From contig OX621169.1 of the NCBI GenBank assembly GCA_951640195.1, positions 992,001 to 1,056,000 on the forward strand: 64,000 bases of DNA, in the 5' to 3' direction. The stretch is from Porpolomopsis calyptriformis (Eukaryota > Basidiomycota > Agaricomycetes > Agaricales > Hygrophoraceae). How positions within the stretch are numbered: the first letter of the stretch is position 1; each line of letters starts with the position of its first letter. The notes under the pieces are model-generated. The model made no database searches. It had not been told where the DNA came from and was given only the letters and a program-made list of their open reading frames with translations. Made by a program: the position numbers and the translations under genes. Shown piece by piece: positions 1 to 10,489 of the stretch.

Positions 1-2
1 GT

Positions 3-980
3 AACCACCGATCTTCAAATAGCACCGCAGCATCGGAACGTGGAGAGTGGGCTGATGTCTTACGATCAAAGGGGCAATCCATGCACCGAAACTCTCAATC
101 ATCTATATCATCCCTATCGACATCTGACGTTCTGGGAAGACCCACGAGGGCAGGCTATCGCTCTGACTCGGAGACCGGCGTGCCGAGTAGAATCGTGCCT
201 TTAAACCGCAGGGCTGTCTCACCCATGGCAGCCGGATTCAAAATTCCCGCGAGACCAACCTCTGCATCTTCTTCGGGTACATCCCCCGACCGGGGGTTAC
301 TGAGTCCAACCTCTCGGTATCCGCTCAATAGCACATTGTCTCTCGTATCCACCACGGAACAGGCCGACTCCAGTGCCCCTCCTCAGGATGGGCCAGAAAA
401 GGTGAAGACTGAAATCGAGCCAACATCGCTAGAACCTCCCACGAGGAAGCTCGTACGGAAGAAAACGCCGCCCTTTTTACCGCTCGAAACTAACGACTCC
501 TCCGATTCCTCTTTTAAACGGTCGATATCAAGAAGTACTCGGACTCGTACAAGGCGTCATCCACCCAGCCTCAACATTCACACTCAGGAAAATCCTCCGG
601 CTAAGGCTGTAGCAGAGCAAAGGCCAGCTAGTCCGAATCCATTGGTTCTAAAATTGCCTGAGGACCATGACATCGCGAAGACACCCACGGCCCCAATATT
701 TGATGATCCATCGAGCTCCACACACCAAGCCACAAAGCCATCAGGTGGCGAAGCCGAGCCTCGAAATACAGTCACTGATGGGCACGAATTGGGGTTGCGG
801 AATTACCTCATTGATGGACTTCCGAGGACCCGCAAGACATCTGGAGAAGGAAGACGGACAAGGGAAAGCGCAGGGATCGAAGGGGATGATGAAGGCTACG
901 ACGACCTGCTGTCAGCCTACGAAAGCGAAGATGGTTTGAGAAGGTCGATCCTTCAGAGACCCTCGAACATTATTATTTAA
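3..980 (+). CDS. 3' end of an unrecognised Ser/Pro/Arg-rich protein (5' end outside window)
   Basis: The frame is open from the left edge of the window to a TAA at 978-980, so this is the last exon of a longer gene; the first in-frame ATG, at 81, is probably internal. I do not recognise the family. The visible part, about 325 residues, is low-complexity, rich in Ser, Pro, Thr and Arg, with no membrane segment or catalytic motif, as in the disordered tail of a scaffold or signalling protein. Several basic Ser-rich patches (for example FKRSISRSTRTRTRR) resemble kinase target sites. The final 45 residues are acidic, with the motif EGDDEGYDDLLSAYESEDG, followed by a basic LRRSILQRPSN end. That an open coding exon is present is well supported; any function would be a guess. 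Confidence 0.6.
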   Translation, partial: NHRSSNSTAASERGEWADVLRSKGQSMHRNSQSSISSLSTSDVLGRPTRAGYRSDSETGVPSRIVPLNRRAVSPMAAGFKIPARPTSASSSGTSPDRGLLSPTSRYPLNSTLSLVSTTEQADSSAPPQDGPEKVKTEIEPTSLEPPTRKLVRKKTPPFLPLETNDSSDSSFKRSISRSTRTRTRRHPPSLNIHTQENPPAKAVAEQRPASPNPLVLKLPEDHDIAKTPTAPIFDDPSSSTHQATKPSGGEAEPRNTVTDGHELGLRNYLIDGLPRTRKTSGEGRRTRESAGIEGDDEGYDDLLSAYESEDGLRRSILQRPSNIII

Positions 981-1023
981 CGTATGGTCACTTAATGTGC
1001 TCACGGACGCTCCTGCATAACGT

Positions 1024-1782
1024 CTATTTATTAAAACATGCACCAGGGGCAACTATGTCCTTGTTGTCCAATAGCATTTCTTGCACTCCGCAATACACTT
1101 CCGCAAGGACTGGAAAATGGGGTAAAATGTTCTGTTGCTCCCTCTCGATAAGTCAGTTTCAAAACATTAGAAGAAAAAAGACTCGCCTCATATGCAACTT
1201 CTAATGTATAATCATCAAGACCGGATCTTTTCACTGCAACCAGATAATATCGTACATCCCAGCCACGAAGTCCCTCGTTTATTATAAAATCTTGTAATAA
1301 CACTGTGGGTATAAATCGGCGTGAAGCAATGAGTGGCAGGGAAGGCAATCCACGATGTGTTTCTAGCTGGATTCCGTGAGGAGGAATAACAAGGACTGAT
1401 TCTGTTGTCAAAAATACGATGAGAATGGGACACGTAAGTCTGCTAGAAGGGAACTTACCCGAGAGCACTTGCGTGCACTTGGTCCAGATAAAGAAGATAG
1501 ATACCAGAGCAAGTCCCGTTGAGGCGAAGATACTTCCCTGAACCTGCTGAAGGGATGAGCAGATGCAAACGAGAGTGAAATCGCCGCACGTACATTTGGC
1601 CAAAAAATTGATAGGAAAGCAGAGGTGACAACATCCCACCAGGACCACAGCGAGGTCCCTTTGATCAACCTCCCACTGCCATCGCGAGCGAGATGCCAGT
1701 TCTCTACCCTGTACTCACGAAAGCCAGGATAGTCCAAGATGGAGAACTGAGGATCAGTTCCCAGCAGTGGGAAACTTTGCAT
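1024..1782 (-). CDS. GPI15: PIG-H / Gpi15, subunit of the GPI-GlcNAc transferase
   Basis: Subunit of the ER complex that transfers GlcNAc from UDP-GlcNAc to phosphatidylinositol, the first step of GPI-anchor synthesis. The start chosen is MQSFPLLGTD at 1782, followed by the N-terminal LDYPGFREYRVENW stretch and a hydrophobic region (VVTSAFLSIF, then GLALVSIFFIW) matching the membrane hairpin of PIG-H. The PIG-H domain follows: ESVLVIPPHGIQLETHRG, then FIINEGLRGWDVRYYLVAV, and a C-terminal ILPHFPVLAEVYCGVQEML. Three introns are inferred: 1547-1593, one near 1405-1460 with a GTAAGT donor, and one near 1150-1190 that moves the frame into the EVYCGVQEML tail; the last boundary is uncertain. The gene ends APGACFNK-TAG. 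It is divergent from MCH1, with about 180 bp between start codons. The family call is firm from the ESVLVI and INE motifs. Confidence 0.8.
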
Positions 1783-1963
1783 CGAGAGCAGATCAAACGT
1801 CAGCAAATGATCATAACACCCCTTTAGATGTCGCGCAGCCGTTGCCTTGAGCGTCCCACCACTTTTTGTACGTACTCTGGCCGCGAGGCTCTGGCATCTC
1901 AGCATTAACGCCGTCCGGTCAAACCAGTGTTTTAGACTCTCAAATTTTCAATACCTCTCCTAC

Positions 1964-3732
1964 AATGGCCTACTCAAACAGACCGTGGTTACGCCGCGTC
2001 CAGCGAGTACTTGTCTGCTGCTCGGTGACAGCGAACGCGTCCGTAGAACTCACACTCTGTCACTTCGATTAGCGCTGAGATTGCGATAGCCTTTGCGCAG
2101 GGGGGGTGTTCATCTTTCCGCTCCTGTCCCCAAGTTTAGCTTCCCATCTCAGGCTATCACAACTTCAGCTGACGACCATAGCGCTCGCGTGAGTTTTTAA
2201 AAAATGCGCTCTTTAATCCTGACAAATGTTCCGTGAAGAGGGATGGTCGGTCAGTATCCATTTGCGCCAATCGTCGGGAAAATATTCGACTCCTATGGAC
2301 CACGAATTTGCTCCCTCACAGCAGCAGTCTTGTTTTCCTCAGGTTTTGGCCTGTTCTCTCGGGAAATTGCCAAAACGCCGGACGACATCTCTCACCCCCC
2401 TTCAAGCTCTTTCCGAGTCCTAGCTGCTCTGTTCTCAATGGCTGGTCTAGCCACCGTCTTTTCGTAAATGATGCACTAATTTATCTTGTTACATGAAGAT
2501 TCAATAATTCCCATAGCTTCTTCTCCGCGACCTTCACCGCATCGAAGAATTTCCCAAACTACCCTGGGGTAGCATCTGGTGCAAGCATGGCGTTGTTTGG
2601 CATCTCTCCCCTCTTCTTATCCCTCATCGCTTCATCTTTCTTCACAGACCCACATACAGGTCTTGATGTCACTCGATTCCTCAGCTTTCTATCCATCTTT
2701 GTTGGATTGATCCACCTCATTGGCGCAGTCAATCTGAGGATCCCCTCTTCTTTCCATCCACCAATACCAACTCAGATTGAGCAATCTGCTCAAATCGATG
2801 AGAGCACTCCTTTGTTACCTGGAAACCCAACTTCTGCATCCCAGATCAAGGAAGATGACTCTGCTCTAAGTCTCCTGCATGACCGTTACTTCTGGCTCCT
2901 TACGTTGATTCTCATTGCCACGATTGGATCCGTCAGTACTTACTTCTTCCGTAGACCAGTGCTCACGTTTCTTTTCATAGTGTGAGATGGTCGTGTCTAA
3001 TATGGGAACCATCGTGCTCTCCCTCCCCCCCTCTTCACCTGCCCCTTACACTGGGCTGCCATCGGCAGACAAGGCCACGTCCGTACAGGTTAGGATCCTC
3101 TCCGTTTCGAACACACTCTCTCGCCTTCTCGCCGGTCCCTTGGCCGATTATATCTCGCCTATCATTTCTTATTTACCCGCAAGTGACGCGTGGTACTCTA
3201 GAAAATATCGCATCAGCCGAATCTCGTTTATCTCGGGAACAGCGCTACTACTAACTGTCACATTCATCTGGACGGCCATCCGAATACGATCGCAAGAAGC
3301 CCTTTGGGTGCTAAGGTATCCTTATTTCTCGGCGGCTGCGTTGCGCTTCGTTGAACGTTCGATCCCTTAGCATCTGCACAGGGGCAGTTTACGGTACTAC
3401 CTTTACTATTTTGTAGGTGTCGGTTTTGTCCCTTCGATCATAGAAGTTAACCAATCCATTATCAAACACCCTGTAGGCCTGGGATACTCTCTGCTATATG
3501 GGGACTACGCAATTTGGGCCGCAATTATGGCATCATCTCCTACGCTCCTGTTATTGGCACACCCCTTTTTTCTTACCTCTACGCGATTACGTCTGCGCAC
3601 CACGCGCAAGACGATGGTGTTTGTATGGGCGCCACTTGTTGGCGTTCAACTTTTTTACTGAGTGCCGGTGCCACGCTGTTGGCATTCGGTTGCTCCACTG
3701 TATTGTGGAGAATATGGAAAGGAAAGGTTTAA
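1964..3732 (+). CDS. MCH1: MCH1-type major facilitator (monocarboxylate transporter-like)
   Basis: Multi-pass vacuolar or plasma-membrane transporter of the major facilitator superfamily, nearest to fungal Mch1; the substrate is unknown even in yeast. Starts MAYSNRPWLRR. Splicing at 2039 (GT) joins N-A-L-C-A-G-G-V-F-I-F-P, the first membrane helix; the next exon begins GMVGQYPFAPIVGKIFDSYG, the typical Mch1 loop. Later pieces are FPNYPGVASGASMALFGISP, a central hydrophilic loop with ESTPLLPG, the CEMVVSNMGTIVLSLP segment reached by a GTCAGT donor near 2931, and RLLAGPLADYISP. The last exon contains NYGIISYAPVIGTPLFSYLY and ends WKGKV-TAA. At least six short introns are needed. The exon between about 3370 and 3510 is the least certain part. 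The gene ends 38 bp from the convergent TSC1. Confidence 0.78.
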
Positions 3733-3770
3733 AAAGCTTCAGTTCCTTATAGATTTACAGCTTCATTCTT

Positions 3771-6700
3771 TTAATGAATACTTTCGCCTGTATGCTTTCT
3801 TCGCAGAATAGACTCGAACTCGTCGGATATTACACCCTTCGTGCCACTGAGTTGACCTTTCAGCACTTGGACCATATCCTGTAGTTCCCCTTCTTTTGCT
3901 TTCAACGCCCTATTTTCTTCCCGGAGCTTGCTGTTCGTATTCTTCATCTCCAAATTTTCAGCTGCGAATGCTGTAAGCTCTGCGGGAGCGATTTGCTTGG
4001 ATGACTCGGCTTTCGCCTTCTCAGAAGCCAATTGAGCTTTCAGAGCCAGAATTTCCTGTCTTTGCGCCCTGGACGAGGTGGCGATAAGTCAAGGAGATAG
4101 TCGGCAAGACAATTAGATCATTTACTGCAAGTTCTTTTCTTGTTCGGCTTGTGTCTGGAGATGACTTTCGAGGCGTAATTCCATCTGCTTGTACTGACTC
4201 TTCATGAGCTCTATTTTTTCTGCTCTGTCATTAAATTTCTTAAAGTCATCGTCCCTGTTATTGTCCAAGCTCTCTTGAGCGACTCCAACGGTTTGACAAT
4301 GAAAACATACCAGAGGCGCTGCATTTTTATGTGTTGGTCGATTTGTCTCTCATAATCCACCACCCTATCTAATTTGGGCTGAGTAGCCTTGATCTGGGTC
4401 TTGAGTTCAAAAACCTTGTTGGATGCTTCTGCCAGAAGCTGGCCTTGGGCGACGAATAGGGCCTGGCCGGTGTCAATATGATGTCCCACGGATTCGTCAG
4501 TAATGCATACCTTAGCCTCCTTCTCTGCCGTCCGGAGCGTGGCAGCTTCAATTATCCACGATTTTTTCTCCTCTCGAAGGACGCGCAATTTTTGTACCAG
4601 CTCCGAGTTCCAGTCCGAATACTTACTTTTAGCTGACGAAGCGTGTTCCTTGTGATCTTTGAGTTCCCTCTCCAGGCCAGCGACCTGCGTTTTGTAGTTG
4701 TGAAGCTTGTTGGACTAGAAAGATACAATCTCATTTAAGAGTGTTTAACAAGAACGACCTGAAAGGGACACGGACCAACAATTGGCGCTCAACCTCAGCA
4801 TTTTTGGAAAGAATGCGCTCTTGATAAAGACGACCTATATGCTTAATGTTCTCCCTCGAGAGCCAAAGCTCGAAGTTGAGCTCATTTCGGAGCAGAAGGA
4901 CCTCACGCTGAAGAGATGATAACGCGTGAGAGACGCGAGTGGGTGTTCCGTCGGTCGTCGAAGAGGGCTTCGAGTCTCCTGGAGGAGAGACACTGCTTGA
5001 AGAAATGAAATTCGGAAAGAGGGCAGACGGCCAGGATGAACCAGGACAGGTGATCTCGAAATTGACGTCAGACTTCAGCGCCGCGGAAGTAGTAATCATG
5101 TCTTGGAGAGATAGATATGATTGCCCTGTCAATTGATGATCGATTGCTGGACGTGAAGTGATCTCCGAATTGTTTAGTGAAGTTGTCGAAGTATCTGAAG
5201 CGGGGGCTGTATTGGGTTCGGATATGCGATTTTTATCATGCACATTGGGCATATCGCCGGCCATGGGATCAGACTGACTTCCCTCAAGCTCATCTTGGAC
5301 TGGTGAAGGCGGAGAACTCGTTGAGGTGAGTTCTGACGCCTTTTGACGCATGGCCAACGCAGCGTTTATAACTCCAAGCATCTCGGCTTCTGTTATTATT
5401 CGAGCAACATCGTACTGCGCCCAGATGGCCTTGTTGCATAATTCATCTGTTTCGTCATGCCAGATCACTGAAGTATGGCAGACGTGCGTACGAAGAAGCG
5501 CCTAATGTTGGCAAAGTATGAGTAAAAAAAAAAAGAAAATGGGTGTGCCTTTTTACTTCGCTTTTGCTCCGAATCTCCTCTTCGTCCAACATCGCTTCCC
5601 AGCCCACGACGTAGGGGCACTCATCGCCACTCCTAATTAGATGCGATACTGGGTTACGCAAGAATTTGACAACATTACAGGGGAAAAGATAATATAAGAT
5701 ATTGAAGAGTTGTCGTGGCGAAGGGGCCAACGTGGGAGCCACACTGAATGTGCGTTCCAGACGTCGCCAGCGAAGATCAGGGCGGATGTTAGACGTGCGT
5801 TCAACTCGAACGTCTATTTCTTTTTCCTGGGCCATTTCACCTTTCTGCAAGGGAAGGCTCAACGGAGGCTCCTTCCAGCACACGATTCTTGCCAGGACAG
5901 CAAGAAAGCGCGGAAGCATAGATTTTAGCTGTTCATAGGCCTCGACAGCGAAGATGGGGAGCAATTTCACGAGGAGGGTTAGACCAATGGTACAGACTGT
6001 AGACGAGTTGTCCAAGAGAAGAGTGTTCAGCAAACCTGACATTAAAGGATGTTTAGCAAGCACTGCGGCTACAGATGAAAATGACAGTTCCGAGGTGAAT
6101 ATGTTCAAGAAGATCAGCAATTGAAGGCGGGATGATGGCACTGAGAAATAGTTATGCAATTCGACCATCAGATCCTTGGGCGTCGTCAGTGTTCATTCGG
6201 TAGACGAGTTGCATGAACTTACTTGAGGTCGTTCTGCCCCGAATTTTAGCAGGAGACCTTCTAGGTTGTCCTTCCAACACGTCTTCTTCACTCTTTGAGC
6301 TTGATCCAGTTCGGCCCACTCCAGAACATCGTCTCCAGAGCCCTCGTTGTAAGTGTCTAGAAGATAGAAATCTAGAAGCCTGGAACGAAACTCGCGAACT
6401 TTTTCAAGATGATCGGGATTTGCACTGGATAGAGCAGAGATGATTAGTCCTTTGGCGTGACTAGTCGCCGTCATCGGGAGTTTTGCTTCACGTAACGCAG
6501 GGCAAAGGACGAGATCAAACCAGGTGGAAATTATGGAAGTTGAAGAAAGAACGACACGAAGACGGTAGAGCACGGCTAGAAATACTTCCGTCTGGGATAT
6601 GGATGAGTGATCGACGACCTGACGATGAATAGTCTGGAGTTCTTTCTCAAATTGTACCAAGCCATCGCGTTCTGCGGACGAGGAGCATTCTCTGACAAAC

Positions 6701-6789
6701 TCGTCCACGAGCTGAAGTATTTCTGCTAGTGGCAAAGTTGAAACGCCTTCCAAAGTCGATCGAATTTGGCGTGAAAGTAGGACGAACAT
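3771..6789 (-). CDS. TSC1: Hamartin (Tsc1), TSC complex subunit
   Basis: Tsc1 stabilises Tsc2, the GAP for Rheb, and thereby restrains TORC1; it acts on vacuolar or lysosomal membranes. The N-terminal helical-repeat half is clear: the exon 5455-6168 contains MVELHNYFSVPSSRLQLL and LLNTLLLDNSSTVCTIGLTL followed by VKLLPIFAVEAYEQLKSMLP, LARIVCWKEPP and LRWRRLERTF, then FNILYYLFPCNVVKFLRNP, all in hamartin order. The exon 4731-5468 begins with DETDELCNKAIWAQYDVARI. The C-terminal half, from about 4830 to 3771, is a long coiled coil (repeated ELQ, LKDHK, EKEAKV blocks), again as in hamartin. At least five short introns separate the exons. The start MFVLLSRQIR at 6789 gives a protein of roughly 900-950 residues, near the size of fission yeast Tsc1. 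The stop TAA is at 3771-3773. Confidence 0.85.
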
Positions 6790-7278
6790 CGTTGTCCAGT
6801 GGTCCTAAATTGAAAGAGGGCCATTAGCTCTCGCCTCCAAATCCCCTACAACGTCACCGTGTAACGACGTGCAGAACGCACCTGGGTGTATCAGGACACT
6901 TGCCAAAGTCACTGAACCAAATTACCATTGAAAGGTTCGCCGAAAAAGCAGTCTTCCAGACCTTTAGCTTATTTGGTAACTCTGATTTTCCGATTTCTCT
7001 GCTACGACATCGCCTCCCACCTCGATACAGTCGCACATACGATCAGATATGCAGACCAATTCCCCCTTCACAAATCATTTATTAGCGCCTTGGATATATC
7101 TCTCGGTGTGCAGACCTTTGTTAGTGTCACGTGGAATTAGCTTTGCGGAATCTGGATCGGGGTTTCCGTCCAGCGCCAAACCTTATTTTTTAGTCTGTCC
7201 CACCAAGATCCAGGTTAGTGTCCAACACTTTCACAGTCGTGAGCCAACCCCTTGAGATCTCCTCGATTCCCCAGTCCG
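6790..7278. other. Divergent intergenic region between TSC1 and EGD2
   Basis: No gene is supported in these 489 bp. Several open stretches of 60-76 codons exist on both strands, but none shows a recognisable motif, and they overlap each other in conflicting frames. The stretch must hold the promoters of both divergent genes. A GT at about 7213 and AGs close to the EGD2 start leave room for a 5'UTR intron of EGD2, which cannot be proven here. Confidence 0.5.
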
Positions 7279-8054
7279 ATGCCGGCCACAATTGAGGAAG
7301 TATCATCTGATCATTCCGAACATGAGGAGGACCCCACCTCCACCGCCGCTCTTGAGAAAATCCAGTCGCGCTCAGAAAGGAAAGCAAGGAAAGCTCTCCT
7401 CGGTTTGGGTTTAAAGAAAGTCCCTGGCATTACCCGGGTCACTCTGCGGAAACCCAAGAATGTACGCATACGTTCCTCGAAAAACATTGAATCATTCTTA
7501 ATTCTTGCAACTCATTCAGGTTCTCTTCGTCCTCGCCTCACCCGACGTGTATAAATCGCCCAACAGCGATTGCTACATCGTCTTTGGTGAAGCAAAAGTA
7601 CATCTGGATTCCCCTCGAGTTGCTCGCTCTCTTATTTTTTGACGAACAGATCGAAGATATGAATTCACAAGCTCAGCTCTCGGCAGCGCAGCAACTTGCA
7701 TCCAGTGGTGGAGGCGGTGTCACAAGCCTGGATGATTCTGGTATCGGGGGAGACGTCGATGATGACTCCGATCTCCCTGACCTTGAAGTCCCAGAAGATG
7801 ACGAGCCCATTGACGAGACTGGCGTTGATCAGAAGGATATCGAACTTGTAATGGCCCAGGTAGGTCCCCTGCTCAAATTTAGTTTATCAATTTGACTCAT
7901 GGCGAGCCCTTCAGGTGAATTGCTCCCGCGCAAAAGCGGTAAGAGTACTAAAAGAATGCGGCGGAGATTTGATCAATGCTAGTTCGTGTTTACTTTCTGT
8001 TACTCGGAACCAACCAATTGAAATCTGTTCCTAGTCATGGCGGCAAGCGCGTGA
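7279..8054 (+). CDS. EGD2: Nascent polypeptide-associated complex subunit alpha (Egd2)
   Basis: Binds with NAC beta at the ribosome exit tunnel and shields nascent chains, controlling access of SRP. Begins [19 protein letters not shown], an acidic N-terminus, then the NAC domain: [20 protein letters not shown] followed by [12 protein letters not shown], then [14 protein letters not shown] and [18 protein letters not shown]. The tail is an acidic linker ([17 protein letters not shown]) and a UBA domain, [20 protein letters not shown], ending [21 protein letters not shown]. Four introns of about 50-65 bp lie near 7458-7520, 7590-7650, 7861-7915 and 7982-8034, each with GT-AG ends and perfect frame continuity. 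Length, about 210 residues, is normal for the family. Highly reliable. Confidence 0.93.
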
Positions 8055-8114
8055 TATTTTCTCCCTGTATTCCACGATGTCAACTGCAATATATACAGCA
8101 TGATGTGTCGGTGA

Positions 8115-9147
8115 TTAACATTCCCAGCACTTCAACTCGATAAAGTAGTTGGATCTCTCCCATCCCTCCTGAACGATCGCCACACCCCTCCTCCCAGACT
8201 TGTACTTGTCAAGCTGGTCAGGAGGTGATGCGACTTCTAGCCCAAGTTCTTCCGCTGCACTGCGTGTGAGATCCCGAAGTTCGCCCTCGGAAAAAAGGTG
8301 ATAATAACGATGGAAAACCTGAGGCTCAACAGGTTGTGCCATCGTTGAAAGACTAGAGAATATTTGAAAGCCCGAGTCGCAATTTCTGCCCTCGTGTCCC
8401 GTCTGCATGACCCACGGCACGAACACATCCTGTCCAGGGTTGTTCGGTCCGATGGACTCCGTCTGTGGATCGGTGGGAATAGTTCTTTTCGAGAGGTGGT
8501 CTTGGTCTACAGCCCAGACGAAAATTAATATACGTCCATGCTTTTGCGATACACACTGAAGGAGGCGCTGCTCGGCTCGGTAAGTATCACCATTACTCAC
8601 GAGCGAGTGACGCACCTGTATGGCCCTCTTACGACGTTCGTAACTTGATAGGTGATGAATGGTCGCGATCGAAATTGCGTAGTCCTGACGGACGAGTGAA
8701 TGAGTCTTCTTCGTCTACAACGAGTAAAATGATCATACAAACACCCCAGTTCTCCATCCATGTTCCAGCACATCCCCTCTCACCACCTCCCTGATCATTC
8801 CAGCACTCCCGGCATTCCTCGCGAGATGGAGAAGGCTGAAGCTTCTATCCAGACCAATCGTCCACAACCTCCCGGGTTGGCCAAAGGGAAGAGACAGGTA
8901 CTTTCCGTTTCCTGTACCGGAATCCAGGCCGATCGAACCCGTTGGCAAACTCGATAGGAATTGGGCTACAATGGGCCACGGCTAACGGAGGATAAGTCGC
9001 GCTCGGCCACAAAGAGATTGTGCTCACTTTGTACCTGGTCACTGAGAAATGGTGGGCTATCTGGTCATAGACTTCATGCACATGCTTGTCTTCACGAGCC
9101 TGTGGGTCTTGGGCGGCAGTTGCTCTGATGACATCTGGTCGTGTCAT
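8115..9147 (-). CDS. TRM9: Trm9-like tRNA (wobble uridine) methyltransferase
   Basis: SAM-dependent methyltransferase that, with Trm112, completes the mcm5U modification of the tRNA wobble uridine; relative of the ALKBH8 methyltransferase domain. The first ATG is at 9147 (MTRPDVIRATAA). The protein runs through HVHEVYDQIAHHFSVTRYK, then GSIGLDSGTGNGKYLSLP (SAM motif I, D-x-G-x-GNGK), IGLDRSFSLLHLARN, a DYAISIATIHHLSSYERR block, and GRILIFVWAVDQDHLSKR. The conserved QDVFVPWVMQ and HRYYHLFSEGELRDL with a RSNYFIELKCWEC end follow the yeast Trm9 layout. Two or three short introns lie near 8990-9040, 8700-8740 and 8600-8630. The stop is TAA at 8115-8117, 60 bp from the convergent EGD2 stop. The start lies close to the upstream tRNA gene. 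Confidence 0.88.
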
Positions 9148-9160
9148 GAAAGACCCCGCC

Positions 9161-9167
9161 AAAAAAA
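9161..9167 (-). terminator. Pol III terminator of the first tRNA-Asn
   Basis: Seven T residues on the minus strand, six bases after the tRNA 3' end, fit an RNA polymerase III stop signal. Confidence 0.7.
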
Positions 9168-9172
9168 TTGAC

Positions 9173-9256
9173 TGCCCCGGAGAGGCTCGAACTCTCGACC
9201 TTCCGATAGCGATATTATGTAACAGTCGGACGCTGTGACCAACTCAGCCACGGGGC
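9173..9256 (-). tRNA. tRNA-Asn (GTT), intron-containing
   Basis: Read on the minus strand, the 84-nt gene begins GCCCCGTGGCTGAGTTGG and ends CGGGGCA. The acceptor stem pairs GCCCCG with CGGGGC, the T arm is GAGAG-TTCGAGC-CTCTC, and the anticodon stem pairs TCCGA with TCGGA. With the canonical loop C-T-GTT-A-A the anticodon is GTT (Asn), and a 12-nt intron, CATAATATCGCT, follows position 37. The A-box-like GGCTGAGTTGGT is present. The same mature sequence recurs at 15791-15873 with a different intron. Confidence 0.88.
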
Positions 9257-9351
9257 AAGATGCTTAAGAGTCGAAATTTGCCCCCAAAGATGTCGGAGCG
9301 TCTTCCTGTTCAAAGTTACAAAAATACAAAACTAATAACTTATTGCTCGGT

Positions 9352-10253
9352 CTACGAGGTTCTCTGTTTCGTGTCCTCAGGATGGATGGCATTAATTGCC
9401 CAGAATGAAAGGATGGCTAGCGCGGCTGCCAAGATGTAAATGGCTAACCGGATGATGAAAGGGTTTTCAAGGAAAGGGTAGGGAACTAGCTAGAGTTAGA
9501 TATTCCGCTCGCAAACACATAAGCGCGGGGCTTACAGACGCCGTTGAACCGTGCACAATATTCCACCCATGATGAATACCAGAGCGTCCATAAGGATACC
9601 ATCAGAGGGGCATCGTAGAGCACGGCCTTTCCTGTGTACTTCTTCTCCAAGAGGATGAAATCAGTGAACAAGGCGATTACGGGTGTGACGTGGAGAGCCA
9701 AATCCGTAGATAAAGGTAATCCCGCTAGAGCAAGGTTGAGAGAGGGTGAAGTTGCCAGCTTGTTAGGATCGACGTTGAGGATCAATGCGGGGCGGAGGAA
9801 TAATAAAGTCCAATAGAAGGAAGCGACCACCACTGCGGCCTGGGATGAATTGAGAAACTGGAAAAGATAGTGTTCGAACAAAAAAACGCACTGGCATCGC
9901 TGCCATGAAGAGCGCTCTCTTGATGCTTCTCAGAACTGTCGAAAGGTCAATGAGATCCGAGTAAAAGTTCCCTCTCTTTCCCACTCGCCTGGCAATGTCG
10001 GAAACAGGTCAATGAGAAGACTGACCAGCATCGTAAGCACCGCTACAGCCAGGCTGGCCACGAAATGAATAGATGCACTGTGCAAGAATCCCGTCGTTTC
10101 TCAGACGCACCCCTGAACAGTCAAGAACTGAAAGTGGCCACCCTTCTGGCTTCGGATCCACGCGTCAATGGAGAGCGATCCCAGAGTCTGATAGCCATAT
10201 ATCATCCAACCCGCGGCGGAGGCATGCAAAATCGCTGCTGCTGCTTTTCGCAT
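9352..10253 (-). CDS. FAR-17a/AIG1-like multi-pass membrane protein
   Basis: Integral membrane protein of the FAR-17a/AIG1 family; animal members hydrolyse fatty acid esters of hydroxy fatty acids, but the fungal role is unknown. Start MRKAAAAILHASAAG at 10253. Family features in order: GGHFQFLTVQGCV, a membrane helix (FVASLAVAVLTMLVSLLIDL), VAASFYWTLLFLRPALI, LPLSTDLALHVTPVIALFTD followed by FILLEKK, then LWYSSWVEYCARFNGVC and a last hydrophobic segment IIRLAIYILAAALAILSFW. The Thr of FYWTLLF and the His of LALHVTP are the residues known to be catalytic in AIG1. About three introns are needed, near 10085-10105, 9885-10010 and 9485-9535. The stop is TAG at 9352-9354. Divergent from HSP90. Confidence 0.68.
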
Positions 10254-10272
10254 TCGTATAAGGCAAGTTGTG

Positions 10273-10347
10273 GAAAGTTCTCGAATTATGGGGAAAGGGG
10301 CGTGAGAGGATCGCCATATCCAGGAATACGCGTCGAAACTTCGAGAA
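10273..10347. promoter_or_regulatory. Two perfect three-unit heat-shock elements upstream of HSP90
   Basis: Positions 10273-10285 read GAAAGTTCTCGAA and 10335-10347 read GAAACTTCGAGAA. Both are exact nGAAn/nTTCn trimers with 2-bp spacing, the binding site of the Hsf1 trimer. They lie about 205-215 and 143-155 bp before the HSP90 start codon. The other gene sharing this 236-bp intergenic region, the AIG1-like gene, may respond as well. Confidence 0.8.
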
Positions 10348-10489
10348 CGAAAAAATTTAGGATACTTAAAAGCGTTCGGTCTGTCTTTCTCTCTTGACAA
10401 CCCCTTTTTACCACAACCACTTATCATCAGTGAGTACCCAGTCACTCCTCGCCGTGCCGTGCCGTGTGCTCATTTTCATCAAGTACACA

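Noticed and set aside
6854..7255. Small ORFs between TSC1 and EGD2
   Set aside because: Mutually overlapping, on both strands, without motifs; likely chance in a promoter region.
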